Below, piece by piece: positions 37,561 to 49,520 of a stretch of DNA of 64,000 nucleotides. This DNA is from Prinia subflava (Eukaryota > Chordata > Aves > Passeriformes > Cisticolidae), in NCBI RefSeq assembly GCF_021018805.1, contig NC_086247.1, positions 90,628,140 to 90,692,139 of the forward strand. The letters are read 5' to 3'. The position numbers were made by a program, and so were the translations under genes. Position 1 is the first letter of the stretch; every line of letters starts with the position of its first letter. The notes under the pieces are model-generated. The model did no database searches, was not told the origin of the DNA, and saw only the letters and a program-made list of their open reading frames with translations.

Positions 37561-37974
37561 AGCACATATCCTTTAACTGTGACTTTACCATTTTTAAGAA
37601 CTATAGAAAATTGCATGAGAAACTCTGGAAAAGGCTGAAGCCCCTCCTCTCCTTGTAATATTTGAAATGGGCTTTCTGTCCTTCTTGAAATGTTCACAAA
37701 GTCTTTTCATGTCAGGATCATATACTTCTTACAGAATATTAGTAGTAAATTTAAGGAAAAGTAGTTGGTGAAAAGCATACAGGCATTTCTTATTTTTGCA
37801 TGCCTCTCCTATGATGGTTTCTTATAATGGTTAACAAGAAATTACTGTTTTTTCAGGGTCCTTGGGCAGTTTGTATGTCTGTTTGCCTCTGGAGAGGTGA
37901 GACACAGTGGAAGAAGGAAAAGCTACCTCGTGTCTACCAGGATGAGAGCCTGCATGCCAGCCACGGCCCTACAG

Positions 37975-38376
37975 AGAGAGGCTGAGAATGCTGGGCTGTG
38001 CATCCTGGAAAAGAGAAGGTTGTGTGGAGACCCCGTAACAACACTCCAGTATTTGAAGTGGGTCTACAGGGAAGCCAAAGAGGAACTCTTTGTAGAGCAG
38101 CTGTAGTGATAGGATAAGGACGAATGGGTACAAATTGAAAGGGGAAATTTAGGTTAGAAATTGGAAAGAAATTCCTTACTGTGAGGATGGTGAGACACTG
38201 GAACAGGTTGTCCAGGTAGGTTGTGGATGCCTCAACCCTGGCAATGTTCAATGCCAGGTTGGATAAGGTCTTAAGCATCCTGGTCTCATAATAGGTGTCC
38301 CTGCCCATGGCAGGGGGGTTGAGACGAGATGATCTTTAAGGTCCGTTCTAATTCCTTAACATTCTGTGATTCTGTG
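37975..38376 (+). mobile_element. CR1 LINE 3'-end fragment
   Basis: Recognisable pieces in order are GAGAATGCTGGGC, GGAAAAGAGAAGGTTGTGTG, CTGTAGTGATAGGATAAGG, GGTGAGACACTGGAACAGG, GTGTCCCTGCCCATGGCAGG, GATGATCTTTAAGGTCC and a terminal ATTCTGTGATTCTGTG. The end of the upstream frame (LEKRRLCGDP) matches the translated CR1 tail. The preserved octamer tail and limited divergence make it one of the better-kept copies in the window. It lies about 415 bp from the previous CR1 fragment in the same orientation but belongs to a different CR1 3' type, so they are separate insertions. Confidence 0.92.
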
Positions 38377-38697
38377 TGCTCTACATTTACACCTTGGTGT
38401 GCAAATTTCACAAGCTGCTTTGTGGCATCTTGTTGCTATGTTTGTTTCTGCCCATAACCAGATGTGGATATTTTAAAAATATATTTTTCATTGTAGTTAC
38501 AGTGATGTGAAAATGTACTTTTTTTTTCCCCAGTCAAGGAGGGGAGGAACTGGTTCTATTAAACCAGAACAAACCTGTTGGCTGTACATAAGCAGGATTG
38601 CTTGAAAGCTGGTGTTGGACTGATTTAACCTTCAGTATAGAATTTCTCAGCTGGGTCAGGCTGGAGCAGCTTTATGAACAGGAACCCTGCACAGCCT

Positions 38698-38720
38698 CAA
38701 ACCTGCCATAGGCAGGTTTG
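38698..38720. repeat. 10-bp perfect hairpin
   Basis: CAAACCTGCC (38698-38707) and GGCAGGTTTG (38711-38720) are exact inverted repeats around a 3-nt loop. No T-run follows, so it is not a Pol III or bacterial-type terminator. Confidence 0.7.
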
Positions 38721-41700
38721 GTTGTGCAAAAGGTGCAGTGTGCGCCAGCAATGCCTCCTCAGTGGCTTAGAGCAAGCAGCCCAATTACATTAGGACTAGT
38801 TGTGAATGGAAGAGCCCTGGGAAGGAGAGGAGAACCACAAGGAGGATGAGAGACTGTTCATGGTGGTAAAATGAAGTGCTCTGTGTTCGGCTGTAAATGG
38901 TGAAGCCAGAAGTGGGTACCAAGGAACCTGCAGGTGCAGGCAGTGGCAGCTTGCATTGCTGTGCTTTATTAGTACCCTTAACTTGCCATTAATTTAGCAG
39001 GGCAGTCAGAATAGCCACAGGGGGGTTTACTGCTTCTGGGTAGCAGAGGTATGAACTTCTGTCATATTTAAGCTAGGGAATTCCTCCTGTTAACCTCCAC
39101 TGGTGGAAATTTCCTGATGAGCGAGTTCCCTCTTTTGTATGCTTAACTTTCAGGGTTTGGAAATCAAACACTCTCTTTCCTCTGAGTTTTTTTTCTGTCT
39201 TACAGTGCCAACATTGAAATATTTTATTCCCCACCACAGGGTGTTTTTTGATGTTTTCGTTGATGATTGTTTTCATTTTTGGTGTTTTCTTTTATGGTTT
39301 TGAGTCAGCTGCCTTAAAAGAGGAAGGTTTGGCCATCTGGTTCTGGGAACACTCAGCATCTAACAGTCATGGCTGGTTTGCACATCATCCCAGGCCGGGT
39401 TAGAATAAACACAACCATCATTCTTGGAAAATAAGATGCACCAGGTGTTAAACAACCTCTGTGAGCTCTGGGAAGGGAGGATGAAATTTATGCAGCACTT
39501 GAGAGAGATCTAGGGATTAATGGAGGGGTATGATAAAATGAAATTCTAGTTTCCTTTGCATCTGATGCCTAATTTTGAAAGGGAAAGGGTGGAAGAAATT
39601 AAACCCAGTTAAGAACCCAAGGGATAACAGTAACTCTGAAAACTGTAGGCTTCTTATCAGAGGAGCTTGCTTTCTTTTTTTCTAACGTAACTTTTTCCAC
39701 ACTAATATGTTGAATCTATAGGTGTGGTATACAAATCACCCTCCTGACAAGGAATGGGGACGTTCTCAGAACTGGCCATGAATTGCCATACACAAGAACG
39801 TGTAATTAGAGAGAGCCATCAGAAAGATCTGCACAGCCCCTTTCTGCGGGGGCGCAAGGGCAGGAATGCTGTGCTTTCAGCCGGCATTGTTCCCTTCACC
39901 ATTCAGCTGGAGTGGTAGACTGTTAAAATTTCCCCCAGTCCCCAGCCTGCTGGTGCTGCTCATTCCTGCTCTGTCAGGGGATGCAGTTTTGTTCCTGCTT
40001 TTTTTTTTAATCTATATTTTTTAAGGTCAATACATCTTTCAGAGTCTCTTGCAAACCTGCGGGTTTGTGTATTTAATATTTCTTTCTTCCTTTCTCTTTA
40101 TCTTTCTTTCACAAACATTAACCCTTCTTTCTACCCTCCTTCTTTCCTTCCAAGTAGCTTTTACCCTGCTTGTATGAGCAGCTGACAAAGAGAATAAGTA
40201 ATTTCTTTGCCTTTCAGTGTTGAACTGCTTCTGTTTTTGTGAGTGGCCTTTGCACCTGTTGTGATAAGCAGAGCTCCCTTCACAGCAGCACTGAAAGGGT
40301 GGCAATCTCTTTCCTCCCCCTCCTTTAAACTTACTCTTTCTTTCTGTGAATACCAATAATTAAGGAAAGCGCTTGAGTCTCCACTGGATTCTTTAGCCTG
40401 ACAAAACCTAGTATTTATATAGATTAAAATGAACAGAGAATGAACCAGGGCACAGTTCTCATCAGCTTGGTGAGAACGTTCTGGAGCAGGCTGATTGTAT
40501 GAACAAAACAGGATGACCAGTTCACTTAACTAAATTTGGCTTTACCCCACCCAGCCTTGTCTGTCCTGTTTATACCTCCAAACCTCCTTGTGTGAACCTG
40601 CCCCATCATGTGCGACAAAGCATACAAAACAAGTGTGCTGTTGAGAAAAAAGCCCATAAATCACTGCTATTTACCATTTTTAAAAAATGTGCTTGTCAGT
40701 ATGCTTTTTCATATGTCCCTTCTTGCTATAATTTGTGAAATACTTGTAGCTGTGCAGCTTTATTTGCTGAAGTTTGGTCTCCTTGGGGCTTCACTCACAT
40801 GCTTTGGGCCTCCCCCTCTGCCTGTGGCTGATGTGCCAGCTCCAAGCCAGGGGGACCCTTGGCATTTGAGGAAGGGTGATAAATATCTTCAGTAACCAAC
40901 TCTCAGCACAGGTCTCAAAAAAGGGCACCATGGACCAAAAAAAGAGAGTGGAAAGGCTACCCAGCTGCTCATACAATACAAGAGAAGGCCTTGGCTGCTG
41001 TTCAAAGCTGTTCTGAGTGAGTGTTTCAATTTAATTCTAAATTAAAAGCAGCCAGTGTTGTATAGCACAGGGAAAAGATTATGTATTAATGCTTTTTCCC
41101 CCTGACATAATCCTAATGATCGCACTAAAATAAATAAAAGTTAAGCCTTCTTCCTCTCTTTCCCCCGTTGCTATATTATGTTGTGGCCAGCAGCCAGGTT
41201 TTCGTAGGTGAAAAGAAGACGAGAGAGATCCCAAAACTGCCAGACTGAGAGGGGAGTTGTGTACCACCAAGCTTCACTTCGACCTCCTCCCTCCTCCTTT
41301 GCCATTGACACACTTTGCTTCAGGCTCCCACTGAACAATAAGTAAGAGAAAAAGACCTTTAGCAAAAAGTCTGAGTAAAACTGTAGTCACCAACAGAAGA
41401 AAGCAGAGGATGGTGAGGGGTCACTTACTAATGTGTGCTTGGGGATTTGTCTGATGGCTCCTCTGGGAGCCCTAGTATTTGTTCCTGTGGGAGCAGGGGA
41501 GTGATGCTGCGCTGTGCCCATGTTGGAAAATGCCTGTCTTCTTAAGAGCCCATGGTGGTAAGTGATACTTCTTGGGATGCTCTGTGGTCCACATTTCAGC
41601 AGGCTGAGGGGATCCATCTCCTTCAGTGAAAGCAAAATGGGATTTGAACGTGGCAGGCTGCAGTGTGGGGTAGGCAGCCCTCTGGCAGTCATGCTCTGCT

Positions 41701-41808
41701 GGAGGGGGTCACGGGGTGTGCTCCATCTGCCCACATGGTACCTGGAGAGCACTGAACACACCCATGGGTGCAAATCCACGCTCCAGCTGCGGTGTCATTT
41801 AGGACAGG
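38721..41808. other. Non-coding sequence, no gene seen
   Basis: This is unique DNA with pyrimidine-rich tracts at about 40078-40150 (TTCTTTC-type). No transposon or supported exon was recognised. Confidence 0.5.
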
Positions 41809-41878
41809 TGTGATGGTTTTTAAAAACAGCTGGGAATTAAACCCCAAATAAGTTACTGCCCCTCTCTTCCTGCTGCCT
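41809..41878 (+). mobile_element. Left part of an interrupted LTR
   Basis: The segment begins TGTGATGGTTTTTAAAAACA and continues GCTGGGAATTAAACCCC, the style of start seen in songbird endogenous-retrovirus LTRs (TGT.ATGGTTT... with a GGCAACTAA-like phrase). It stops abruptly at 41878 where a different LTR begins, and what looks like its continuation resumes at about 42497. Only about 70 bp is left on this side. Confidence 0.5.
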
Positions 41879-42496
41879 TGTCTTGGGTTGAAAGATGTAA
41901 CCAAAAATGTGTATTCTATTTTCATCTATTGAAATCAGTTGGGAGATATTGTTCCTTATCTCTTGTAGCTTTGGGGTGGCAAGAGGGCGGATGCCCTCTG
42001 TTAATGGGACACCTGATAACACCAGATAAGGCCTCCTTATCTCTTCCTCCACCCACCCTGCTCTGAGGGACATCACCTGTGAATGGGCCATTTAAGGCCT
42101 CTCACATGACTGATAACATCACCTCATTCTATTGTGAGATGCTCCACCCAGTGGGAGGAGCCAAAGCCTTTCCACCGGCATAAAATGAGCCATCCCAAAC
42201 ACCAAGGGAGCCTGTTTCCACTGGATTCCCAGAGGACGACTGGACCCTTTTCTTGAGGATCAGCTCTACTCCAAGGGAGCCACAACTGTCACTCTGGTAG
42301 GAGTTAATTCAGGCTGCTTCCAACACTCTGACCAACAGGGTGTCAGGTTTGCATTCTGACTCTGTCAGTGGTCCTTCATAATATTGCATGTCTTATTTTA
42401 TTTTTATTTTATTTTTATCTTTCTTGTTGTTTGCTCTCTCTATTAAATTGTATTTCTGACTTGGAGTCTCACTGGTTTTGCTTTCAAACCAGCACA
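41879..42496 (+). mobile_element. Solitary endogenous retrovirus LTR
   Basis: A 618-bp block starting TGTCTTGGGTTG and ending CAAACCAGCACA has the TG...CA termini of a retroviral LTR. It carries a TATA-like ATAAAA at 42180-42185 (in GGCATAAAATGAGCC) and a TATTAAA possible polyadenylation signal at 42441, in the right order for the plus strand. Phrases such as AATGGGCCATTTAAGGCC and GTGGGAGGAGCCAAAGCC are familiar from passerine LTRs. No gag, pol or env sequence adjoins it, so it is a solo LTR. A TTTTA-rich run lies near its end (42387-42419). The flanks TGCCT and CTCCT agree at three of five bases, so a target-site duplication is not proven. Confidence 0.75.
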
Positions 42497-42744
42497 CTCC
42501 TTCTGGTGAGAGAGGGACAAAGGCAGGCTATGGGTTGAGGTAAGAATTTACTGAAAGCAAACAGCAATAGAATAAGAAATACACAGCAACAATATTAGCA
42601 ACAGAAGTACACAAAAAGAGAAGGTAGTTTACACATAAAAGGTGTTCAACTCAGTCCCCTGTGGCCACCAAAGCAAAAACAAAATGACAATGATCCTGCT
42701 GCTTGTCAGCAACGCACTCAGGTTATTCCCAATACAAAGACAAG
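42497..42744 (+). mobile_element. Probable right part of the interrupted LTR
   Basis: After the solo LTR the sequence resumes with CTTCTGGTGAGAGAGGGACA and CAGGCTATGGGTTGAGGTAAG, then an A-rich stretch. In some songbird LTRs a phrase of this kind follows the segment seen at 41809-41878, so this is probably the other half of an older LTR split by the insertion at 41879-42496. The right boundary is unclear because a CR1 tail interrupts it at about 42745. Confidence 0.4.
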
Positions 42745-42880
42745 ATTCCTGATAGAGTTAAAGAAGCATTTGGACAATATCTTGGGCACAAGGTGTGACT
42801 CCTGGGGATGGTGCTGTGCAGGGCTGAGAGTTTGACTCAATGACCCTTGTGGGTCCCCTCCAACTCAGGTGATTCTGTGA
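42745..42880 (+). mobile_element. CR1 LINE 3'-end fragment
   Basis: AAGAAGCATTTGGACAATAT, GGCACAAGGTGTGACTCC, GTGCTGTGCAGGGCTGAGAG and GTGGGTCCCCTCCAACTC lead to a final GATTCTGTGA, the order of a CR1 3' end. Only about 135 bp is present. It sits inside the older LTR-like segment and so is a third layer of the cluster. Confidence 0.85.
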
Positions 42881-45800
42881 AGATGGCAGGTGCTCTCTGT
42901 CACTGGTGTTCCTTGTCCCCAAGTCTGAGACAACAAAAACAGTGACAGACAACCCCACAAGAGCTAGATCGCCTAGATACAACCGTGTTGTTGTGCTGAA
43001 TGTTCAGCTGTGCTTCCTTGGTGTGTGCCTGCAGTATCCCAAATTCCTGTGACTCCCACCCAACAGGCCCAGTCCCTCTCCTGATGACCAGGTTGGCATA
43101 GCTCAGCGTGGGGGACTGCTCAGGTTAGGAGGTCCCCACTGAGAGGGCTGAGAGCTTGCTGTCATGCAGTGTGTGAGGGATGCTCCTCTCTGCTCACACC
43201 CGTGGTCTTCTGGTGGGGGCTCCTCAGCTGCTGTGAAGCTGGGACATCAGGGCGTCAACATGCAGGTTAAGAGGACCTGAGCCAGCAGGGAAATGGGAAA
43301 GACTACAGTTAAAATGGTGCTTGGGTTGTGTCTCTCCCATGCCTCTTGCAGAGCTGTAAGTTGGAAGAAGAATTTACCTTCGGTGGTTATTTGTTTCACA
43401 AATTTCTGTTTTCTTGCCCTTCTTCTTGTCCTGATTTGATGTGTCAGGGCTCAACATTGAGTGCTTGTCTATCTGTGCCAGCCCTGTCCTTGGGAAATGT
43501 AATTGAAGTTTTTGAATGGACAAATGCTCTGTTCAAATAGTAGCTGTGGTGGAAATGCCTCTGGAAATGAAGTGCTCCATGTATTCCTTCTACCAGCTCC
43601 AGACTCTCCTGGGCATCCATCTCCTGTTCCAAACTGCAGCTTCATATAGGTCCCACTCTGCATGTCTGAGCACCTCCTCCCTGCCACCTGTCAGCTCAAC
43701 TGGCAGTGTCCTTCTGGAATAACTGGAATATACTGAGATGAGAAACGTGCTGGGAAATTACATAGTAAGGTTATGGCAAGAACAGAAAATTATGTTTCCC
43801 AGCCTCTGATATTACTCTGTAAATAACAAACTCTCACACTTTTAAACATATATCAATGGTGATCTTCATGAATTGCTCATGCATTTGCTGGCTGTGGCTC
43901 AAGGAGAAATAAGTACTAGTTGCTGACAATGGAGATATCACATTAGAAGCATTTTATTTGGGAGAAGCTTCCTGCCAGGCCAAATGCAGGGCAAATCCTG
44001 CAAAAAAACCCCATGTGCACAGGCATGCTTGCTTGAATGTGTGGGAAAGCGGTGTCCAACTGTGCATCTCTCTTTGGATGATCGAGACCTTAAAATAGAA
44101 ACGTTATCCTAGAAAACTTAATGAGGATTCATAAAACCTGGGTATATATTTAGAAAGCCTAGTGAACTTGTCTTCAGCTTCAAACAAGGAGATAACATAT
44201 AAACCCCAGACTATTTCTTCAGCTTGTACTAGAATGAGAAAGCGAGGGCCAAAATGATACAGAAGAGGAAAAATGCTTGTATTGCAGATGAGGCTCCTCT
44301 TGGCAGGTCTGAGGACTGGTGGTTCTGCTTTCTGTCACGCAGGACTCTCTGTGATGTGCATTTGATTAAAGCCCAGTGAGCGTTTACACGCAGAGTCCTA
44401 CAAGGATGATTCTGAGGTCGCTGAGCCTTGATCAGTGTCAAGTGAAACACACTGCAGAATCAGGGTAACCAGGAGCCTGAATTCCTGGGGAAGCTTCTAA
44501 AGGGGCCTGTCTGCACTGGCATAATGAAGCATGGGAAGGTGACTGCTTTTGTTGAGAATGGAGAGGTGACAGATGCTAATTCTGACAACAAAGATATGGA
44601 CACATGCAAACAGATTTAGTTTGGTGGGGGGAGGGATGGGAAGGAGAGAATAAATTCCGTCTCTTCCTTCCTGCCCACCTTATCTTTAATTTAAGGCTGA
44701 TGGATTGATTACCGTTTGTTATGATAAGTCCATATGTGTACAGATCCAACTGTAGGATTAGGTTCCTCCTCCTTTGTTATTTGAAGTCAATTGCAGTTCA
44801 TTAAATCTCCCTCATCAGTTCCACCACCTGCTCCTCTTCCTTCCCTGACCCGAAGTCACATGCCCATTTACCCTCTTCCCTTTGTTTTCTGTTTGTTTCT
44901 CTTTTAATTACATCTCTCGATCTTTTCCCCATCAATTATTTTGAGGAGAGAATTGGTCAGGAAACATCAATGCAAATGAAATTGTGGTTAAGAATAGAAA
45001 CAAAGATGTTCAAGGGAGCTTTGGTTTTCATTTTCTAAACAGCTCTGGACTTGTGCTTGACATCCTGACATACCCTTTTCCCAGGGCGTGAAGCAGGGTG
45101 TCTGCAGCACAGGAACAGCATCTATCCCTCCTTACTCACCCCTGCCTATGTTCAGTGATGGTTTCAACAGGCTTGTTCAGGGCTTGGTGGAAGTTCTTAC
45201 CTTCTCCTGTCATCCTGAAAAATCTCACACTTGGCACTCTCACACCATGGCAACATGCAGGTGGAAATCCCACGACCAGCAGCAAATGAAACATAGATGA
45301 AGACCCAGTTCTTTCCTTGGCTTCCTGTGCATGGCCAGGCAGCTGGATGGCAGGACAGAGCTGCTTGCAGGACAGCCCTTGCCCCTGCTTGTAGCTGAGT
45401 GAAATAGCTAGATGGATTAATCAACAGGGTTTATGATTAATAGGTATTGCAGCCTCTTCTCAGGATCCCAGCCAAGGTGAAGGCAGTGGTGGGATGGCGC
45501 CGTGCCGAGATGGGCTCAACAACCCCACCGCAGGTTGCTCCGCAATGTGTTAGCAGTGTGCACAGGCCCAGGGGGATGGGAGTGGCCAGCAACAGCTGAA
45601 AAAAGGAGTGGTAGCACATGAAAAGCATTTGAGCACTTGTCCGACCAGGCGCCTGTACCTCTCTCCGAAGCCAGTGTTTATAAACACACTGTTTTTTTCA
45701 CTGGTGAGGAGGCAAGTCTTGACCTTGCTGCATGGAGCAGCTTATGGCCTGTGGTGTTGGAGGAACTGCGCAAAAACAAAGGCAGGCAGAGGAGAAAGTG

Positions 45801-46772
45801 CTTTTTCTGCTGTGGGTAGAGAAGCCTCAGAACAGTCTTAAACTGTGCTCTGAAGTTTAACCAGCTGTTTGGCAGGCCCAAACTCATCCCTTTATTTCTT
45901 TTCCCCTGGGTCACTAGAAATCTTCTTTCTCATATCCCTCTCCTTGCTTTGCAACTCTCTGTGCTCCCTATTTGCAACAGTAAAATAAGTGCACAGGGGT
46001 TTGGATGTTGTTTAATCCCTAAATGGAGAAATAATCACAGAAACCAGGTGGCAGCTTTCAAGTCTGATGCCCCTTCTCTGGGGTCAAGACATAAAGAAAT
46101 CCGTATGTTCTTGTTCATAGGTGCATATGGGCAAGTAAAGCTTGTGTCTCATTAACTGCCCGCTTCTGCTTCTCCTAAGTGCCATTCCTGACTAGTCAAA
46201 GGGCTGTAACCCATCCATGGGCTGGGGTCACTGGATTGTCTTGATCTCTGTGTTTTTATCATGCTTTAAAAAGTTTTTTTAAAAGTTCATCCAGCATTGC
46301 AGTGCCATCAGAAGGGTTAATGCTACTTCAGGCATTTCAGATGCTGACAGGGCTTAACCTAGGCAGCGCAGAGAGGGATCAGGTGACTCTTAAATGGACA
46401 AAAGTCCAGGAATTGAGTTCATTTTGGACAAGCAGTCGTTGGCCTGCATGCTTCAGCTGAATTTTATTCAAACCTCATAAATGTGCACATAGCTGGAAAG
46501 CCAGGAGTCTCTTTTTCCAGAGGCTTTGATGTGTGTTGCCTTTCCCCTGTGTCGTGTGGGATCAGCTTTTTCCTGCCATTTCAGTGCTCTTGATTTTGTC
46601 CCTGATGGCAACTTGGCAGAGCATGTCAGTCCAAGAGAAGCAGACTAGAAACTCAAACCTGCACTCTATCCAGAAGGGAGGGAAGGAGAGGAGGTGCAGG
46701 TCTGACAGCCTTGTTTTCCCATACCAACCAAAATAGAGAGATGGGCAAGCTGGAAGTGGAGTGGTAGACTTG
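42881..46772. other. Non-coding sequence, possible LTR remnant at start
   Basis: The first few hundred bases (to about 43300) are somewhat GC-rich and may continue the interrupted LTR, for example CCCCAAGTCTGAGACAAC at about 42918. The rest is unique sequence with no recognised gene or repeat. Confidence 0.4.
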
Positions 46773-46803
46773 GTTTTTCTAAACAGATCCTGTTTAGAAA
46801 AAC
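46773..46803. repeat. 14-bp perfect hairpin, 3-nt loop
   Basis: GTTTTTCTAAACAG (46773-46786) and CTGTTTAGAAAAAC (46790-46803) are exact inverted repeats separated by ATC. The stem is AT-rich and the pairing ends sharply on both sides. A transcribed copy would fold tightly. It could equally be a template-switch inversion. Confidence 0.8.
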
Positions 46804-47223
46804 AGTTGATGGTGGAGGAAGAAAGCCTAACTGTTCTAAGATGATGAATTTCAAAAGGAGCATCCCCTTCGTGGGCTTAACCTATGGTCAGGCTCCTTTA
46901 CTGTACAGCTGGCAGGCTGGAACCGCTGCATCAGATAATTTATAAGCAACTTTTTGTTCTTTTCCTTTCAGTTTGAGTCTCAAAACACATTTGTGATCTT
47001 TGCATGAGTGGAGTTTAGCGTTAGGTTGGAGTGGTGATGGGATTCACCTGTGGTGGGGCCCCTGCTGTGGGAACAGGACCAGTAAAGCTCTTTACACTCC
47101 TGTCCAGACACCAAAGGTCTCCTGTAGTGTGTGTGCCAAAAAGGTTTCACCTCCTGTCATGTGATGCTCAAAGTTGCTCATCCAGCAGAGCTCCCCAAAA
47201 GCCAGGTTGGCTGTCCTTGTCCT

Positions 47224-47242
47224 GGCTGGGCTGGGCTGGGCT
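47224..47242. repeat. CTGGG pentamer repeat
   Basis: About four units of CTGGG/GCTGG in a row, a short simple repeat. Confidence 0.8.
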
Positions 47243-47283
47243 GTGGTCAGGCTTAATCCTTCCCAGGCAGAGATTAGGTGACT

Positions 47284-47328
47284 AGCCAATATAGTTACAT
47301 GTAGGTGTAACTATGCGAGGTATTGGCT
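47284..47328. repeat. 15-bp interrupted hairpin
   Basis: The left arm AGCCAATATAGTTAC (47284-47298) pairs with GTAACTAT (47307-47314) and, after a bulge of about six bases, with ATTGGCT (47322-47328). The loop is ATGTAGGT. The left arm contains a CCAAT motif, and its inverted partner ATTGG is in the right arm. Only about 45 nt is involved, too short for a standard microRNA precursor. Confidence 0.6.
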
Positions 47329-48829
47329 TTCACACAAGGCTAATAATTTTGCAGATTTTAATGTAAAGGGCCTGTTTGTTTTCAGAAAATTGTACTTGGT
47401 TTCCTTTTTGCCCAATGATGGGAGGGAGGCCTTTTCAGGGGTCCATGAGGTAGTAAAGTAAGGGTGTGTGCATAAAATGACCAGAGAATCTTGCTGGCTG
47501 AGTTCAGAGCCTTCCTGCATTCCCTGTGTGAAAACCAGAAAAATACCTTCATTCAGCTGCAGAGGTATTGCAAAGTGCCAAGTTTTGTTAAGGGTTGTGT
47601 TTTACCTGAGATTCACAGTGGCCCAGATGCACTCTCTTTTTGCTTGTGCTTTGGTTATGGCTGCAATACTTTATTTATGTCTCTCTTAAATGAATCCAAG
47701 CCTTCAAATCCCAAGATCCACCGTCACTTTTTTCCTCCTGCCTGACTGTTTTGGCCATTGTGGATGAGTAGCAATGTGTTGCACCAGGTGCCCGGATGAC
47801 AGTGCAGCTGGGACAAGCCTGCCTGTAGGCTGCAGATCTGAATCCAAACTTGAAAAGCTGGTTTTACGATGAAGTAAGGTCTTCAGCTCCCAGTCTACCT
47901 TTGGGTCAGATTTGCTTCTTGCTAGAGCCAAGCAAAACGTCCCTGTGAATATGTAAATATGCCAGTGGGGAACAGGACATTCCCAGACTGTAAGATACTG
48001 TTGCATGAGCATCTTACATGTGTATCAATTTGAAGGAAGCATATGACTATGACAGGTTTTGCAGGTAATATAAAGAAAAAAAACATTTGGGCAACTCCCC
48101 TCATACCTGAAATCTACCATATTTTATAGCAAGTCATGAATTCTTGGAAAAAAAAAAATCTCCTCTTCAAGCTCTTAATCAGTCTCAAGAAACCACCCTG
48201 AGATACAGGATGGCAAAAAAGCAATATGTCTTTCAGTCTCTGACAAAACAAAAACTCTTTCCATCCCTGGCCGAGCATAATTGCCACAACGGTGTTCTTG
48301 TAGTTTCTTTAAATCCTAGGTGAAGGTTTCAATGCACAAAATAAATGTGAAGGAGTTTTAAGGGTCTTTCCCCCCCTCCCCATTATTAATTCTATCAAAA
48401 TCCTAGAAGAGGAACACAGAAGGGGAAAAAATTATTTTTTGTAGCCGTAGGAACCCAGCCTTGACTACTTTGGGTACATGTGCAGAGGCACTGAATATAA
48501 TGAGGTTATTCATGTGCATAAAGGTTGTCGGATCAGACCCTATCTTTGTAAAATATTTAATTACATACCATCAGAATCATGTCAGCTATGAAAAAGCAAT
48601 AAAAATACTAAAGTGTGTCAGTGAGCAGTAGTAGTAACTGTAGTGATATAAGTGCATTAAGCTTTTAGGCACAGCTCACATACACTGAAGACAGCAAGTG
48701 AATGCTGGTTAATAATTTGCAAACAACACATCAGCATCACAGTGCATGTTCAAGCAAATTATTGTGCCTGTTTTGCCAATTAGTACTCAAATTATGCTAT
48801 GTGACACCTTATTCCACGCTTTGGATGGG
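47329..48829. other. Non-coding sequence, no gene seen
   Basis: This is AT-rich unique sequence between the hairpin and the CpG-rich block. No exon, RNA gene or transposon was recognised. Confidence 0.5.
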
Positions 48830-49520
48830 GAAGGGAAGCCGCAGGCCCATCATCTGCTAGTCGTCTCTTCCGTCAATGCTCGGGCGTTGTCTCCCTTGCT
48901 ACGAGGGTGAAGGTTTTATTGCTTTACTTTGATTGATGGGAGAGAGGCAAAGCGACCCCGATGCTTAGAACAGGAGCAAGGCAGTGCACTTCAGTTTGAC
49001 CGTGAAGCCACAGCGTGACGAAGGAAAAGCACATTGCCAGTAATGCTTTTACCCGGGAGCTTCTGGCGAGAGGGCACAACCAGAGCTCTGCCAAGGCACG
49101 GACTGGCAAGGCCCGAGGTACAGAGTGATGCCAGGTTTTTTGCCGGCAGGCAAAGGCAAAGGCAAGAGTCAAGATGAGAGCAAGCAGGGCATCCTCATCC
49201 CACACACGCCGGGGGAGTAATCGCGGCTCTCCGGGGGGTTGCATCAGTGTTTGGTACTGCACTTTCCAGAGTTGCATCAGCTTGTACCTGCTTTGTTTGC
49301 GTTGTCGGTAGATACTGGAGTGTTAATAATGCGTTCCATGGGGAGGCAACCCACAGTGGAAAGCAGAAACTGAGATGGGAAATACCCAGAACATCCTTCA
49401 GCAAATGTAAACCGCGGGGAGGGAGCGTGACAACAAGTGCAACTCTGTGCCAATCTGTGGCTGGCTTTGGCTGTGTGGGTGGGGTGAAGTGGGTGCGGAG
49501 CAGGTTGTGATTTTACTTGA
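48830..49520. promoter_or_regulatory. Second CpG-rich block
   Basis: I count about 21 CpG dinucleotides between 48838 and about 49240, with further ones to about 49500, against a CpG-poor background. Runs include GCCGGGGGAG and AATCGCGGCTCTCCGG near 49208-49233. A TTTATTGC motif at 48916 is an AATAAA in reverse, so a minus-strand LTR is one reading; a distal promoter or enhancer is the other. No TATA box, start codon or splice site settles it. Confidence 0.35.

Noticed and set aside
37897..38106. 69-codon plus-strand frame
   Set aside because: Its second half is CR1 tail sequence (LEKRRLCGDP), so it belongs to the transposon at 37975-38376.
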